A DNA stretch of 64,000 nt from Leisingera daeponensis DSM 23529 (GTDB lineage Bacteria > Pseudomonadota > Alphaproteobacteria > Rhodobacterales > Rhodobacteraceae), in NCBI RefSeq assembly GCF_000473145.1, contig NZ_KI421502.1, positions 146,549-210,548 on the forward strand, written 5' to 3'. Below are positions 1 through 9,080 of this stretch, piece by piece. The notes under the pieces are model-generated. The model made no database searches, was not told the DNA's origin, and worked only from the letters and a program-made list of their open reading frames with translations. Position numbers and translations under genes: made by a program. The stretch's first letter is position 1; the number at the start of each line of letters is the position of its first letter.

Positions 1-3000
1 GACAAGGCCTCATCCACCGCCTTCTGCATCGCCGCCAGGTCCGGGTCTGGCAGCGCCCGGATATGCGGGCCGACAACCCGCGCCAGCAGCTCCTCCACCG
101 GCGAGGCCGCACGCGGCGTGATGCCGGTGTCCCTGATCAGCTGCTGAAAGGCGCTCAGCCGCATGTCCGCAGGCACCGCGTTGCCCGCCGAGCTCCGCTT
201 GGGGGCCCGCGCCCTGGTGCCGTATTTCTCCGCCCAGGCCTTCAGCGTCTTGGCGGCGTGATCCGCCGTCGCGCCGCTCTGCAACTGCTTGCGCAGGCCC
301 GCCAGCTCGGAAAACAGCTCCACGTTTTCATAGAGTTCATCCGGATGCAGCCCGTCCAGGTCCTCCAGCTTCACCGCAATCCCGGCGCCCTCCTTGCCGA
401 TCGGCAGCACCAGTCCGGTGGCAAATCGCCCGATCACATCCTCGACCGTATCGGGGTCCAGGAGGATCGCCTTGCGCGCCGCCAGCGCATCGCCGGTCTC
501 CATCTGCCCCTTGGCCGCGCGGCCGGAGAAATCGCCCAGAACGGCCATCCGGAACCGCTTGCGTTCCAGCTTCTGCGCCGCAGGCCGCTCCGCGCTCATG
601 GTGCCATAGGCAAACTCCGGTTCGTCCGAGAGTTCCGCCCCGGCGGTCCCTGCCGCTGGCGCCGCGCCGCCGTCGTCCAGATCCCCCAGCAACGCATCCA
701 GATCCTCGCCGCCATCCCCGCTAGTGTCCTCATCGTCATCGCCAAGACCGCCGAGCAGATCATCCAGGTCCAGATCCATGTCCCCGTCATCGCCCATCAG
801 GCTGTCCAGATCCGCATCCGCGTCCTCCAGCCCGCCCAGCAGCGCGTCGAGGTCATCTTCGGCGCTTTCCGCGCCGTCCGCCTCTTCGGCGTCCGCGTCT
901 TCACCGAGACCGGCCAGAAGGCTGTCCAGATCACCGTCGTCGTCCTCGTCGCTGCCAAGGCCGCCCAGCAGGTCATCCAGGCTGGCATCCTCCCCGGCCT
1001 CCTCCAAACCGACCAGCAAATCATCGAGACCGCTGTCCCCGGCGTCCTCGCCTGCGGGATCTAAGGTCTCGTCCAACCCGCCCAGCAAGGCGTCCAGATC
1101 ATCACCGCCGTCTTCTTCGGTGGCCCCATCATCAGCCAGAAGCGCGTCCAGATCGGCGCTGCCCTCTTCTTCCCCGGCGTCCAAGCCGCCCAGAAGATCA
1201 TCCAAACCGCTATCCTCTGCCGCGTCCTCTGCCACCGCTTCGTCCGCCGCATCACTCAACAGCCTGTCCAGATCGCTCTCGGTGTCTTCCTCCGCATCCA
1301 GACCGCCGAGCAGACTGTCCAGATCGTCATCCTCGTCCAGCCCGCCGGACAGAAGCGCTTCCAGATCCGCATCACCGCTTTCCGTGTCCTGCGCGCCGCC
1401 CGCCCCTGCGAGGTCCGCCAGAGCATCAGCGGTGCCTTCCTCAGCCTCGTCTTCCAGCGCACCGCTGCCAAGGTCCGCCAGCAAATCATCCAACCCGCTG
1501 TCTTCACCCTCCTCGTCTTCCAGCGCGTCAAGGCCGCCCAGGATATCGTCCAGATCCGTCTCATCCTCCGGGCCATCTTCCGGCGGATATTCCGCCAAAC
1601 CGGCCAGCACATCCCCGGCGGCGCCGGTTTCACCGGTCTCTGCCGCTGCTTCCAGGCTGCCCAGAACGGCGCTCAGGTCTTCTTCGGGCGCGGCGTCCGG
1701 CGCAGCATCCAGCAATCCCTCAAGAATGTCCGCCGCTTCATCCTCTTCCGCGTCCTCGATCCCGGCAGCGGCCAGGCTTTCCAGCGCATCCTCTGTTTCG
1801 CTGGCAGCGCCTTCCTCTCCGGCTGCGTCCGCCAGCAGACTGCCAAGCACATCTTCCAGGCCATCCTCTTCCTCAGCATCCGGAACCGCTGCCTCCGCCA
1901 GGCTTTCCAAGGCCGCCGCGGCCTTCGCGCCTCTTTCTTCCTCCGCCTGTTCCAGACCGGGCAGCCCGCTCAGCACGCCGGAGATATCTTCCTCCGCGTC
2001 CTCGGAAACCTCCACGGAAGCCAGGCTTTCCAGCGCCGCCCCGGAAGCGTCTTCAGCCTCTTCCTCCACCTCGGCCGAGGCGAGCCCCTGCAGAACCGCG
2101 GAAAGATCCTCCTCCACAGCGGCCTCTGGCACATCCAGATCCGCCAGCGCGTCCAGCACGCCCGAAGGGTCCTCCGCCGCGGTCTCAGGGATCTCAACCG
2201 CCGCAAGGCTCTCCAGCGCCGCGCCAGCGGCATCCTCCCCGGCAGGCTTCTCAGGTTCTTGCGCCGCCAGCCCGGCGAGCACAGCGCCGGACGTGTCCTC
2301 TTCCTCATCGGGCATTTCCGCCTGCGCCAAGCCTTCCAGCACGGCGCCCGTCTGATCGCTCTCTCCGGCGTCCGGAAGCTCCACAGCAGCCAGCGAGGCC
2401 AGCGCCTCCCCGGCTTCATCGCCCTGGTCTTCGTCTTCTGGTGCAGCCGCACTCAGGCCGGCCAGCACATCCGCTGCACCATCCTCTGCCTCGGCGTCCT
2501 CCGGGGCCTGTGCGGCAAGCCCTGCCAGCACGTCACCCGTGGTGTCCGCCTGCTCCTGCGGAAGCTCCAGATTGCGCAGGGAGTCGAGCGCCGCCGCGCT
2601 CTCAGCATCCGCCGCCGGCGCCGACACCGCGGCCAGCAGCGACGGGTCGTTCAGGATCTTCTCGATCAGCGCCTCGGCACCGGTCTTGCCGTCCATATAG
2701 GCCATCAGGTTCTGCAGCTGGGTGCGCGCCTCCAGCAAGGGCCGCAGCGCCTCCACCTTGGCGGCGATTGCCCCGGGCGAAAAATCGGCCAGGCTCTCAA
2801 ACGTCAGGTCGACCGTAAGATTGCCCTCGCCGGTCAGCGTGTTGGGCACGCTGAAGGCGGCGCGCGGCGCCAGCCCCTTCATCCGCTCATCGAAGTTGCC
2901 GGCGTCGATTTCCAGGAACTTGCGGTCTTCAATCGCGGGCTGCTCGACCTTGGATTTCCCAATCAGATCGCTCATCACCCCCATCACGAAGGGCAGCTGC

Positions 3001-3095
3001 ACTTTCTTCTCGGCGCCATACAGCTCCACATCATATTCGATCTGAACGCGCGGCGCCCGGTTGCGGGCGATGAATTTCTGCGAGCTGTCAGCCAT
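1..3095 (-). CDS. Giant TssB-domain fusion with acidic repeats (partial at left edge)
   Basis: The frame is open from the ATG at 3095 to the window edge, at least 1,031 codons. Residues 1 to about 165 are a TssB (VipA) sheath domain almost identical to the stand-alone TssB at 14387-14902. Next come about 640 residues very rich in Asp, Glu, Ala, Leu and Gly. The first half has degenerate repeats around a LAxLE-type helix with PEDAEED spacers; the second half has many copies of a DLDxLLGGLD-type motif. After about base 660 the chain becomes ordinary again, with an FRMAVLGDFSGRA segment and a later LDGLHPDELYENVELF segment, which resemble the start of fused TssB/TssC-type sheath proteins. I infer a sheath-associated fusion protein; its C-terminus lies outside the window. 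The ATG overlaps the end of the sodium channel gene by 8 bases, suggesting coupled translation. The TssB domain is certain; the function of the whole is not. Confidence 0.8.
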   Translation of the reverse strand, partial: MADSSQKFIARNRAPRVQIEYDVELYGAEKKVQLPFVMGVMSDLIGKSKVEQPAIEDRKFLEIDAGNFDERMKGLAPRAAFSVPNTLTGEGNLTVDLTFESLADFSPGAIAAKVEALRPLLEARTQLQNLMAYMDGKTGAEALIEKILNDPSLLAAVSAPAADAESAAALDSLRNLELPQEQADTTGDVLAGLAAQAPEDAEAEDGAADVLAGLSAAAPEDEDQGDEAGEALASLAAVELPDAGESDQTGAVLEGLAQAEMPDEEEDTSGAVLAGLAAQEPEKPAGEDAAGAALESLAAVEIPETAAEDPSGVLDALADLDVPEAAVEEDLSAVLQGLASAEVEEEAEDASGAALESLASVEVSEDAEEDISGVLSGLPGLEQAEEERGAKAAAALESLAEAAVPDAEEEDGLEDVLGSLLADAAGEEGAASETEDALESLAAAGIEDAEEDEAADILEGLLDAAPDAAPEEDLSAVLGSLEAAAETGETGAAGDVLAGLAEYPPEDGPEDETDLDDILGGLDALEDEEGEDSGLDDLLADLGSGALEDEAEEGTADALADLAGAGGAQDTESGDADLEALLSGGLDEDDDLDSLLGGLDAEEDTESDLDRLLSDAADEAVAEDAAEDSGLDDLLGGLDAGEEEGSADLDALLADDGATEEDGGDDLDALLGGLDETLDPAGEDAGDSGLDDLLVGLEEAGEDASLDDLLGGLGSDEDDDGDLDSLLAGLGEDADAEEADGAESAEDDLDALLGGLEDADADLDSLMGDDGDMDLDLDDLLGGLGDDDEDTSGDGGEDLDALLGDLDDGGAAPAAGTAGAELSDEPEFAYGTMSAERPAAQKLERKRFRMAVLGDFSGRAAKGQMETGDALAARKAILLDPDTVEDVIGRFATGLVLPIGKEGAGIAVKLEDLDGLHPDELYENVELFSELAGLRKQLQSGATADHAAKTLKAWAEKYGTRARAPKRSSAGNAVPADMRLSAFQQLIRDTGITPRAASPVEELLARVVGPHIRALPDPDLAAMQKAVDEAL

Positions 3096-3942
3096 TGCCC
3101 TGCCCTTTCATCTCCGCGATCTCCGCCCTCAGCGCCTTGATCTGCTCATGCAGCTCCAGAACATGGGCATCGACCACGTCGGTTTCCGATTTCACCAGAT
3201 CCCGCAGCTTTTCGAACTCCGCCTCCGCCTCAGCCTCCACCGCCGACTGCATGGTGTTGACCAGAAGGCCGATGAACAGGTTCAGGACCGAAAAGGCGGT
3301 GATCACGATGAAGGGCACAAAGAACGACCAGGCGAACGGGAACTCCTCCATCACCGGGCGCACGATGCCCATTGACCAGCTTTCCAGCGTCATGATCTGG
3401 AACAGCGAATAGAGCGACCGGCCCAGCGTGCCGAACCATTCGTCAAAGGCCTGCCCGTACATCATCGTCGCCATTACGCCGAAGACATAAAACACGATGG
3501 AGATCATCACGATCACCGCGCCCATGCCCGGCAAGGCATCCAGCAGCGCCTGCACCACGGCGCGCATCTGCGGAATGACCGACAGCAGGCGCAGGGCGCG
3601 CACCACCCGCAGTCCGCGCAAGGCCGACAGGCCCTGGCTGTCCGGCAGCAGCCCGAAAGAGACCACAACCAGGTCGAAGATATTCCAGGCAGAGGAAAAG
3701 AACCGCAGCCCGTAGGCATAAAGCTTCAGCGCCAGTTCCAGCACAAAGATGGTCAGGACCGTGGTGTCGATCACATCCAGCAGCCCGCCCGCATGCGCCC
3801 GCACCGCGGCAGAGGTGCCAAGGCCCAGCGTGATGGCGTTAAAGATGATGATCCCGAGAATGGTATTCGTCACCCAGGGGCGCTCGACGAATTCGCGGGC
3901 GCGGTCCCGAAGCGACATTCCGGTGCTGGCCTGGGTTTCCAC
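3088..3942 (-). CDS. Voltage-gated sodium channel, BacNav family
   Basis: This 284-residue protein has the six-helix layout of a single-domain bacterial sodium channel. The S4 voltage sensor (about residues 107-127) carries Arg at 109, 112, 115 and 118 at three-residue intervals. The pore loop contains the selectivity filter TLESWSM at 185-191, the signature of BacNav channels such as NaChBac and the Silicibacter (Ruegeria) channel NavSp. S6 (about 207-230) is followed by an acidic Glu/Ala neck and a C-terminal coiled coil (about 240-280), the usual tetramerisation domain. It would form a homotetrameric Na+ channel in the inner membrane. The unusual point is its place inside a T6SS operon, directly before the giant TssB fusion, whose start codon it overlaps. 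Family assignment is firm; a link to secretion is inference. Confidence 0.93.
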   Translation of the reverse strand: METQASTGMSLRDRAREFVERPWVTNTILGIIIFNAITLGLGTSAAVRAHAGGLLDVIDTTVLTIFVLELALKLYAYGLRFFSSAWNIFDLVVVSFGLLPDSQGLSALRGLRVVRALRLLSVIPQMRAVVQALLDALPGMGAVIVMISIVFYVFGVMATMMYGQAFDEWFGTLGRSLYSLFQIMTLESWSMGIVRPVMEEFPFAWSFFVPFIVITAFSVLNLFIGLLVNTMQSAVEAEAEAEFEKLRDLVKSETDVVDAHVLELHEQIKALRAEIAEMKGQGNG

Positions 3943-4005
3943 TGGTCTTCTCCCTCTCTGCGGCCCGGCCTGCTTTGGGCCGGGCCATTGCTGTGGTGGT
4001 CCGGA

Positions 4006-5241
4006 TCAGGCGACTGCCTTGCTGACGTTGTCCACCAAGGTCTTCACGGTCTTGATTGCGCCCATCAGCGTCGCCGCTTCCGAGGCAATCGACTTCTTGT
4101 CCAGTTCCTTAAGTTTCTGGATCGTCGTCTGGTCGTCGATCTTCATGCCGTTGCCCTCCATCAGCGCCTGCATTTCCTCCAGATAGGCCTCGCGGTCCTT
4201 CAGTTTGGCGGCCAGTTCGCTGGCGGCGCGTTTCAGCGTCATGCATTCAGCGCCCAGCTTCACCCCCTCTTTCAGAGTTTTCGACGCGCGCACCTTCTTC
4301 ATCAGCTTGTCCGCCGAAACCCCCAGGCTGTCGGTCTTGTTGCGGGTCTTGGTGGTGTGCTCGCGGTAGGCTTTGCGCGCGTTCTCCGCATCATTCACCT
4401 TGGCTGAGATCCCCTTGACCGTGGCATCCAGCAGGTTCTTGGCGATGGACTTGGCGTCCTTGCCCTTGGTCACCTCTTCGCCCATCGCCAGCGCCTTGGC
4501 GGTCAGCTTCTTGATCGCCTCAATCGGCTTCTTCACCGAGATGCCGGAGGTGTCGGTGATCCCCTGCCGCTCTGCCGCCTGCATCAGAACGGTGCCGCGC
4601 AGGGTGATATAGGCCTGGATGCCGGTGTACAGATCCTTGCGCAGCTTGGCCTCGTTCTTGAGCTGCTGATTGAGCTCCAGCCCCAGCTTCACGACCTCCG
4701 TCACAATGGTCTTGTAGGAGGTCACATCCGCGCCGGAGGTCGCCACCAGCTTGGCCACGGACCCTGCAATCTTGATCGTGCCCAGCCCCACCTTGAGCGT
4801 GGTCTTGACCCGCGCCTCCTTCAGCAGCTTGTCGCCCTGGGCCTCTTTCTTGAGCCGCGCTTCGATGGCTTTGTGGGCAGCAGCCTCCGCCGAATCCATC
4901 GCGTTCTTGATCGAGGCGTTGGTCGCCTGGATCATCTTTTCCGCTTCTTTCTGCGCCGCCGCCCCCGGCGTCTCCATCAGCTTGCCAACCTTGGCGTCCA
5001 GCTTCACCGCCTCTTCGGTGATCACCTTCTCATAGCGCTCCAGCTCGGCCATGCCGGCTTCTTCCAGGCGCTTCAGTTTGGTCGAGGGTGCGGGATCCGG
5101 CTTTTTCAGCGTGCCAGTGGTGGTGACTTCAAGCTCCACATCGACCCGGTATTTCGGGATTTCGATGTATTGCAGCTTGGGCTTGGACCGCACCAGATCA
5201 ACGACATAGAACTTGTGCTTAACGGTTGTTGTCTTGGCCAT
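4006..5241 (-). CDS. Lys/Ala-rich helical protein of unknown function in T6SS operon
   Basis: I do not recognise this 411-residue protein. The first 50 residues look beta-rich (KHKFYVVDL, then EIPKYRVDVELEVTTTG), and the rest is almost wholly predicted helix, rich in Lys, Ala, Glu and Leu, with coiled-coil heptads. A weakly hydrophobic stretch (about 150-175, around KVGLGTIKIAGSVAKLVATSGA) might pack or insert into a membrane. There is no signal peptide and no Cys pair; the single Cys is in the C-terminal third. It is 58 bases downstream of tssH and 63 bases upstream of the sodium channel gene, so it is probably in the same transcript. It could be a structural T6SS accessory or a cargo effector; nothing in the sequence decides this. 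No obvious immunity gene sits beside it unless the channel plays a related part. Confidence 0.75.
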   Translation of the reverse strand: MAKTTTVKHKFYVVDLVRSKPKLQYIEIPKYRVDVELEVTTTGTLKKPDPAPSTKLKRLEEAGMAELERYEKVITEEAVKLDAKVGKLMETPGAAAQKEAEKMIQATNASIKNAMDSAEAAAHKAIEARLKKEAQGDKLLKEARVKTTLKVGLGTIKIAGSVAKLVATSGADVTSYKTIVTEVVKLGLELNQQLKNEAKLRKDLYTGIQAYITLRGTVLMQAAERQGITDTSGISVKKPIEAIKKLTAKALAMGEEVTKGKDAKSIAKNLLDATVKGISAKVNDAENARKAYREHTTKTRNKTDSLGVSADKLMKKVRASKTLKEGVKLGAECMTLKRAASELAAKLKDREAYLEEMQALMEGNGMKIDDQTTIQKLKELDKKSIASEAATLMGAIKTVKTLVDNVSKAVA

Positions 5242-5299
5242 CAGGTCTCTCCCTTGTGACTCTTTAACTCAATGCGCAGGCCCGTTGCCCGGCGCCGCG

Positions 5300-8023
5300 T
5301 CACTCAAAAGCGTAGGAAAACTCGCCGTCAGTGACGCCGATATCGACCTTCTTGACCTCCGTGCCCGCCATCAGGCGGCGCAGGAATTCGTTGGAGATAT
5401 CCGGCAGCATCGAATTGGTGACAATGGCGTCGATCATCCGGCCGCCGGATTCCAGCTCCTGGCAGCGCTCGACAATCTTGTCGACCACGGCATCGGAATA
5501 CACCAGCGGCACCCCGTGCGCCTCTTCGACCCGCTTCTGGATGCGGCCCAGTTGCAGCCTGGTGATCTCGGCGATCATGCCGGGCGACAGCGGGTAATAG
5601 GGGATCGTCACCAGACGCCCCAGCAGCGCCGGCGGGAACACCTTGAGCAGCGGATCGCGCAGCGCCTTGGCCATCCCCTCCGGCTCCGGCATCAGTTCCG
5701 GATCGGAGCACAGGTCCATGATCGTCTCGGTGCCGACGTTGGAGGTCAGCAGGATCAGCGTGTTCTTGAAGTCGATCACGCGGCCCTCGCCGTCTTCCAT
5801 CACGCCCTTGTCGAACACCTGAAAGAAGATCTCATGCACGTCCGGGTGCGCCTTCTCGACCTCATCCAGCAGCACGACGGAATAGGGCTTGCGCCGCACC
5901 GCCTCGGTCAGCACCCCGCCCTCGCCATAGCCGACATACCCCGGAGGCGCGCCTTTCAAGCTGCTGACGGTGTGGGCCTCCTGGTATTCCGACATGTTGA
6001 TGGTGATGACGTTCTGTTCACCGCCATACAGCACCTCGGCCAGCGCCAGCGCGGTTTCGGTCTTGCCGACACCGGACGTGCCCGCCAGCATGAACACCCC
6101 GATCGGCTTGTTCGGGTTGTCGAGGCCTGCCCGGCTGGTCTGGATCCGCTTGGCGATCATCTTCATCGCGTGGTCCTGGCCGATCACCCGTTTGGCCAGA
6201 TGCTCCTCCAGGTTCAGGATGGTCTGGATCTCGTCCTTGACCATGCGGCCCACCGGGATGCCGGTCCAGTCGCCCACCACGGAGGCCACCGCCTGGTGGT
6301 CCACGATCGGCAGGATCAGCGCGCTGTCGCCCTGCAGCGCCTCCAGCTCCGCGTTCTTGTCCTTCAGCTCCTGCATCAGCTTGGCGCGCTCGTCATCCGT
6401 CAGCGGGCTTCCGGCGGCGCCCTCCGCCGCGTCGTCCCCGGCATCCGCCGGCGCGTCCACGGGCGCGGCCCCCTCCCGGAGCTTGGCGCGCAGCTCCAGA
6501 ATGCCTTCGACCACCGCCTTTTCCTTATTCCAGCGCTCGGTCAGCCCGGCCAGCCGCTCCTCCTCGGCGGCCTTCGCCGCCTGCACCGCCTCGCGCCGGT
6601 CGGCAACCTCGTAACCGGCAGTCTCGTCGCGGCCGATGATCTCCAGCTCGGTGGTCAGCGCTTCAATACGGCGCTGGCTGTCGTCGACCTCGGCGGGCAC
6701 CGCGTGCTGGCTCACCGCCACGCGGGCGCAGGCGGTGTCCAATAGGCTCACCGATTTATCCGGCAGCTGCCGCGCCGGGATATAGCGCGCCGACAGGCTG
6801 ACGGCGGCCTCGATCCCCTCGTCCAGAACCTGCACCCGGTGGTGCTGTTCCAGCATCGAGGCGATGCCGCGCATCATCAGGACCGCCTTGGGGATGTCCG
6901 GCTCATCGACCTTGACCACCTGGAAGCGGCGGGTCAGCGCGGGGGCTTTCTCGATGTACTTCTTGTATTCGGCCCAGGTCGTCGCCCCGATGGTGCGCAG
7001 GGTGCCGCGCGCCAGCGCCGGTTTCAGCAGGTTGGCCGCATCGCCGGTGCCGGCCGCGCCCCCTGCCCCCACCAGCGTGTGGGTCTCATCCACGAACATC
7101 ACAATCGGCACCGGGCTGGCCTGCACCTCGTCGATCACCTGGCGCAGGCGGTTCTCGAACTCGCCCTTCATGCTGGCACCGGCCTGCAGCAGCCCCACAT
7201 CCAGCGCCAGCAGCCGCACATCGTGCAGGGCCGGCGGCACATCACCGCGCGCGATCCTGAGCGCAAAGCCCTCGACAACCGCGGTCTTGCCCACCCCGGC
7301 CTCGCCGGTCAGGATCGGGTTGTTCTGGCGCCGCCGCATCAGGATGTCGACGATCTGGCGGATTTCCTCGTCCCGGCCCACGATCGGGTCGATCCCGCCA
7401 TTGCGGGCCTGTTCTGTCAGGTCGGTGCAAAACCGCTCCAGCGCCTCGCCCTTGCCCATCGCACCCGGCGCCATCGCGCCGGACGCCTCGCCTGGCTCCG
7501 CCGCGCCGCCGGTGACGTTGGAGCCGTCCTGCGCCCCCAGCCGTTCCTCCGGCGAGCCATCGGTCGCCTGATGGAAGTTGTCCGCCAGATCATCGGCGCC
7601 GATCTTCGCCAGCTCCGGCGACATGCCGGACAGAATGTTGCGCAGGGCCGGCGTCTTCAAAATGCCCAACAGCAGATGCCCGCTGCGCACCTGGCCCGAG
7701 GAATAGAGCAGAGACCCCCAGACCCAGCCCCGCTCCATCGCGTCCATCAGATGATCCGACAGGTCGGAGATCGTCGACGCCCCGCGCGGCAGCATGTCCA
7801 GGGCGCGGGTCAGCTCGGCGGCAATCTTGCCCGTGTCCAGATCGTAATGCTGGATGATCCGGTGCAGATCGCTGTCCTGCTGCGCCAAGAGCTGATGCAT
7901 CCAATGCACCAGTTCGACATAGGGATTGCCCCGCATCTTGCAGAACACGGTTGCGCTTTCGACGGCCTGGTACCCCAGCTTGTTCAGCTTGCCAAACAGC
8001 GCCACGCGGCTGATCTCGGTCAT
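5300..8023 (-). CDS. tssH: T6SS sheath-disassembly ATPase TssH (ClpV)
   Basis: At 907 residues this is the usual size for ClpV, the AAA+ unfoldase that recycles contracted TssBC sheaths in the cytoplasm. An N-terminal Clp-type domain (about 1-160) is followed by a linker, a first AAA+ domain with Walker A GEAGVGKTA and Walker B MFVDETH, a ClpB-like middle region, and a second AAA+ domain with Walker A GTSGVGKTE and Walker B VVLLDEVEKAHPDV. The pore-loop region GAPPGYVGYGEGG is intact. The first Walker B ends DET where DEI or DEA is more usual in ClpB-like proteins. It starts one base after the tssG stop and is in the same operon. Confidence 0.97.
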   Translation of the reverse strand: MTEISRVALFGKLNKLGYQAVESATVFCKMRGNPYVELVHWMHQLLAQQDSDLHRIIQHYDLDTGKIAAELTRALDMLPRGASTISDLSDHLMDAMERGWVWGSLLYSSGQVRSGHLLLGILKTPALRNILSGMSPELAKIGADDLADNFHQATDGSPEERLGAQDGSNVTGGAAEPGEASGAMAPGAMGKGEALERFCTDLTEQARNGGIDPIVGRDEEIRQIVDILMRRRQNNPILTGEAGVGKTAVVEGFALRIARGDVPPALHDVRLLALDVGLLQAGASMKGEFENRLRQVIDEVQASPVPIVMFVDETHTLVGAGGAAGTGDAANLLKPALARGTLRTIGATTWAEYKKYIEKAPALTRRFQVVKVDEPDIPKAVLMMRGIASMLEQHHRVQVLDEGIEAAVSLSARYIPARQLPDKSVSLLDTACARVAVSQHAVPAEVDDSQRRIEALTTELEIIGRDETAGYEVADRREAVQAAKAAEEERLAGLTERWNKEKAVVEGILELRAKLREGAAPVDAPADAGDDAAEGAAGSPLTDDERAKLMQELKDKNAELEALQGDSALILPIVDHQAVASVVGDWTGIPVGRMVKDEIQTILNLEEHLAKRVIGQDHAMKMIAKRIQTSRAGLDNPNKPIGVFMLAGTSGVGKTETALALAEVLYGGEQNVITINMSEYQEAHTVSSLKGAPPGYVGYGEGGVLTEAVRRKPYSVVLLDEVEKAHPDVHEIFFQVFDKGVMEDGEGRVIDFKNTLILLTSNVGTETIMDLCSDPELMPEPEGMAKALRDPLLKVFPPALLGRLVTIPYYPLSPGMIAEITRLQLGRIQKRVEEAHGVPLVYSDAVVDKIVERCQELESGGRMIDAIVTNSMLPDISNEFLRRLMAGTEVKKVDIGVTDGEFSYAFE

Positions 8024-8024
8024 G

Positions 8025-9080
8025 TCAAATCCCTCCCTCTACTCGCTCTTCAGCCCCGGCGCACAATCCCGGGTACAGGTACAAATCATTCACGTCGGGC
8101 TGGTCCGCATCCGGATCGGGGCGCGAGCGAATCCAGCTGGTGTGCCCCAGCCGGGTGGTGCCGCCCAGGGACGCCCGCGGCACCTCATCGCCCGCCAAGA
8201 CCAGGTTCACGTCCCAGTCCAGCACATCGCCGGCATAAGAGCGCACAATGGCGCGCAGCCGTTTCAGCGCCTCACCGCCGGGCAGCAGCCGCTCGTAATC
8301 CTTCAGCGTCAGCGGCCCGATGCGGATGCGGAACTTGGCGGTGCGGCTCCACACCTTTTCGCCGATGCTGGTGCTTTGCCCCAGCCCGCCATAGCCCAGG
8401 CCCCAGCGGTCGTCCGGCTCCAGCTCCAGCCAGCTGCCGACAAATTCCTCCAAGGAGACCGGCACCTCGAAAAACGCCGCCAGGATCGACACCAGCCCGT
8501 CCGGGTTTTTCGCGCCGCGGGCAAGGTGGCCGGCAAAATGCAGCTTGGCCAGGTCGGGCATCTCGTCCCGGCCCGCGAACTTGAACCCATTATAGCCGAT
8601 CAGCGACGCCACCTTGCGCGCCATCGGGTCATCGGCCCGGTCAAAGCTGACCGCGGGCGAGCCTTGCGTCCAGGCGCGGTACAGCAGGCTCATCAGCCGG
8701 TGCGTCAGCATGTCGGCAAAGGCCACCATCGTCGGGTCGCGGTGGTTCCTTTTGCGGTCGCGGGCGTATTCGGTCAGGTGCAGCGGCAGCGGCCCTTGCG
8801 GCCCGAACAGCCCGAAGAAGCGGTTGGTCAGCACCGCGGGGTTATCACCCTCCGCCGGTTTGAAGGCGGCAATGGTCGAAGGCGGGAAGGCCAGTTCCGC
8901 CTCCTGCCCCAGCCGCAGCCTGTCCTGGCGCGGGCGGCGGCTTTCGCCAAGGCGGGGGGCGTCTCCGAAATGCGCCTCCAACACCCTCAGGGCCTGAAAA
9001 ACGTGGTGTTTCTCAGGCTCCGCAGCCAGCCGGCCATAGTGGCTCAGATCATCCGGCCAAGGCCCTTTTCCGGTCGCCAT
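8025..9080 (-). CDS. tssG: T6SS baseplate protein TssG
   Basis: This 351-residue protein matches TssG (ImpH/VasB), a wedge component of the T6SS baseplate that pairs with two TssF copies. Family traits are the N-terminal helix with FFQALRVLE-like spacing (here HHVFQALRVLEAHFGDAPRLG), the FFGLFGPQGPLPLHLTEYARDR segment and a C-terminal GxxTRLGHTSW strand. Its start overlaps the end of tssF by 37 bases, which is common for this pair, and its stop lies one base before tssH. Position and motif agree, so the call is firm. Confidence 0.95.
   Translation of the reverse strand: MATGKGPWPDDLSHYGRLAAEPEKHHVFQALRVLEAHFGDAPRLGESRRPRQDRLRLGQEAELAFPPSTIAAFKPAEGDNPAVLTNRFFGLFGPQGPLPLHLTEYARDRKRNHRDPTMVAFADMLTHRLMSLLYRAWTQGSPAVSFDRADDPMARKVASLIGYNGFKFAGRDEMPDLAKLHFAGHLARGAKNPDGLVSILAAFFEVPVSLEEFVGSWLELEPDDRWGLGYGGLGQSTSIGEKVWSRTAKFRIRIGPLTLKDYERLLPGGEALKRLRAIVRSYAGDVLDWDVNLVLAGDEVPRASLGGTTRLGHTSWIRSRPDPDADQPDVNDLYLYPGLCAGAEERVEGGI

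Noticed and set aside
724..2355. A 543-codon open frame on the plus strand, Ser/Pro-rich.
   Set aside because: It is the antisense of the acidic repeat region of the giant fusion gene; the repetitive low-complexity translation and lack of any start signal mark it as a shadow.
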